From positions 16,988,001 through 17,052,000 of the forward strand of contig OZ231126.1 in assembly GCA_965153355.1 (NCBI GenBank): a stretch of 64,000 nt of DNA. Reading direction: 5' to 3'. Origin of the DNA: Flaccisagitta enflata. Taxonomy: Eukaryota; Chaetognatha; Sagittoidea; Aphragmophora. How positions within the stretch are numbered: position 1 is the first letter of the stretch; each line of letters starts with the position of its first letter. The notes beneath the pieces were generated by a model. It did not search any database. It was not told where the DNA came from and was given only the letters and a program-made list of their open reading frames with translations. Shown piece by piece: positions 62,024 to 64,000 of the stretch. The translations under genes and the position numbers were made by a program.

Positions 62024-62343
62024 TATTTCTAGTTTGCATTTCTCTATTTTTTTCTTCTTTTTTTTTGTTTAGGGCCTGAGCAGAGTGAGTGAGCAACCCA
62101 AGCCCGGGCGATTTTGCATTTTTTTCAACAATACAATACACTATACAATTTTTCAAAGTATTGGGCCAATACAATACAATAACAATACCGGGATCCTACT
62201 GTTTATAAAATCTATCCTCCAGTCTAGATCGTCTTTGCTCCCATTGTACTGTAGCTCTGACAGAGTGGGACCTTCCTGACGGAGGTACACCAACCTACAT
62301 GTAACTGTGGAGACATTTCGTCCGTCGCTTCCTCCCACTTTTT

Positions 62344-62550
62344 AGTTGCGGACACGCAACTCTATAAAAAGCTTTGTCCGTCCGTTGGTCCGTCAGTCGG
62401 TCTGTTAGTCGGTCCGTCATGGTGATCGAGTTAGCGAGGCGACCGATACTTTTGTGCCATGTTTGAGTGTTGGAAGTGGCAGGGAATTGGATGAGACTTG
62501 GATGCCCCTGCCCACCCGTCCGCAACGATATTGTGACCCCGCGTCACTTG
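62344..62550 (-). mobile_element. hairpin element, lineage B, full length
   Basis: AGTTGCGGACACGCAACT hairpin, TATAAAAAGCTTTGTCCGTC, GTCC/GTCG core, GGATGCCCCTGCCCACCCGT, GACCCCGCGTCACTTGT. Confidence 0.9.
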
Positions 62551-62854
62551 TTTCCCTTAGTTTGCATCAATCATGACGGTTCCATTGCCTTCCAGCTCTT
62601 GCATGGTGGGGGTTGATATAAGTTGTGAATGTAATAGTGTAAATACAGGTAAACCCCGCAATAGCGGATGTCAAGGGACTGACAAATTGAATCTGTTTCT
62701 AGTGGATTTCCATTGTTCGGCATAGGAAATTAAAAGAAATTGCCTAAAGGGACTAGAATTTGATATCCGTCACAGCCAAATCAAGGTGGATTTCCGTTAC
62801 TGAGTCCTAGCGGGGTATAACTATCTAACTCTGAAAAATCCGATCAATATAAAC

Positions 62855-63038
62855 AAGGCCGGATACACAGCTACTCCAGTCACTTTTGTATGGGCAGCCG
62901 GCATATCTTAGGTCACTTGATCATCTGGGCAACAGCCCTGAGGCCAAATACAGCATAAGTCCAAAAAAAGTGTGACAGACAGATGGACCACGGACCAATG
63001 GACTGACAAAGCAAGGTGTGGAAAACGTAGCACACGAC
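62855..63038 (+). mobile_element. hairpin element, lineage E, diverged
   Basis: CAAGGCCGGATACACAGCTA, TTGATCATCTGGGCAACAGC, AAAGTGTGACAGACAGATGG, short GGACC core, GTAGCACACGACTGAAAA. Confidence 0.7.
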
Positions 63039-63039
63039 T

Positions 63040-64000
63040 GAAAAGCTGCCCAAAGAAAGAATGCAGTTGAGCTTTACTAGCTTCACTAGAAAGCTTACAG
63101 TCAACAGACTGGAAAAATGAAATTTCTTAGAGGATTAAAACTTCCATGCCTTATTAGCGGGTGCACTCTACCGGGGTTTTACGCACTACCTGTGAATCGC
63201 TGATCTAACGGAAATTAGCTATCGAAGCAGACCAGGACACCTCAATTACTTCTGTGTTACTGACAGGTTACTGAATTGAATTGCCATTATTTTGACATGA
63301 AAAGATAAATGGTAGTATCGTTCAGACTTCAGAGTGCATGTCAAGTTGACATTGACAATGTAAGATATGTAAAGGGACTGCTTTAAAAGATTGTGCCTCA
63401 CAGTAAAGTTGCCTCATTGCAACCAAACGCAGTACACAATCTCTCATAGACGGGTACAAGTCGGGTACATGCTTAAATAGCAGGTGTGCAATAGCTGTGA
63501 TACACTGCGTTCTGCGGCCTACTCAGTTCTGGCTTTTTCCTGTGGGTAACACTAACAGGGATACGACCCAAGGCCAACGATCTGGTTTTGGGGTGGTGAG
63601 AAATGAGGTCTTTGCAACTCTTTCAGACATAGACGTGTAAGGAACTGTAAGAATGGCTACATCGATGGATGGACTGTCTAAACCGTCAGATGGATTTAGG
63701 GTATGATGAAAATGAAGATATCTTGGAGATGCTAGATGGACAGAGCATTTAATCTGAGTTCAACAATACAGTCGGGTAGTGTAATGACGATATATGGCAC
63801 AAAACGAACACGACCTTTTGTTAAGAACTAGAATCTATAACTAAACCTGAAAAGAGGAAGATTCTAATCAACTTCCCTGGCCAGTGAAGAGGACGTTCCT
63901 TTTCCTTTGCGAAGATGTCCCTTGTATTACCTCAAGTCCAGCCAAGGAAAAAAAAGTTTCTATTACGTCTAATCTGTCAAAAAGTTCGATGCTTTTCGAT
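63040..64000. other. no gene recognised
   Basis: No exon with a matching phase, RNA gene or repeat was identified. Upstream FOG exons could lie here or beyond the window. Confidence 0.4.

Overview
The window is nuclear DNA of an animal. It has spliced host genes with GT-AG introns, a TRH-receptor-like GPCR, a FOG/U-shaped-type zinc-finger gene, a Polinton/Maverick gene block, Tc1/mariner and hAT relics, and a very high load of simple repeats. I cannot name the species. A TRH/EFLGamide-type receptor together with FOG, plus degenerate CCCTAA-like tracts, fits a non-vertebrate bilaterian, perhaps a lophotrochozoan. That placement is a weak inference.

Layout. 1-6.2 kb: right-hand part of a Polinton/Maverick (adintovirus-like) element on the + strand: penton-like minor capsid protein, small basic protein, major capsid protein split by six introns, adenain-type cysteine protease with all four catalytic positions present, single-pass membrane protein, arginine-rich core-like protein. 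The polymerase, integrase and ATPase are not seen and would lie left of the window. 6.2-19 kb: no recognised host gene; inverted-repeat elements, a 60-bp minisatellite split by a hAT-like MITE, other minisatellites, long microsatellites. 19.3-32.9 kb, - strand: seven exons of a rhodopsin-class GPCR (N-terminus, TM1 to TM5 and third loop); their phases agree and they sum to exactly 400 codons. The TM6-TM7 exon was not found and may lie left of the Polinton, which would then sit in an intron. 33-52 kb: repeats only. 52.3-57.7 kb, - strand: FOG-family gene with three C-x2-C-x12-H-x4-C fingers, CtBP-type PLDLS motif, CAA-coded polyglutamine tracts and a C2H2 cluster; its 5' exons are missing. 57.9-64 kb: fold-back element, dispersed repeat, Tc1 relic, more repeats.

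The most striking feature is a superfamily of short elements, about 40 copies in at least five lineages (called A to E here, with an associated GC-rich family F). Each has one end at (A)ACAAGGCC or ACAAGTGACG, a core of GTCN/GACN tetranucleotides, and another end made of a palindromic hairpin followed by TAAAAA. The hairpin arms co-vary between lineages. One copy can be compared with an unoccupied paralogous site in the same window, and copies join head to tail. These traits recall Helentron-associated (HINE/DINE-1/mini-me-like) elements with GTCY cores; the assignment is an inference.

The Polinton genes would act together in virion assembly (capsid shell, maturation protease, DNA-packing basic proteins). 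The GPCR and FOG genes are unrelated host genes.
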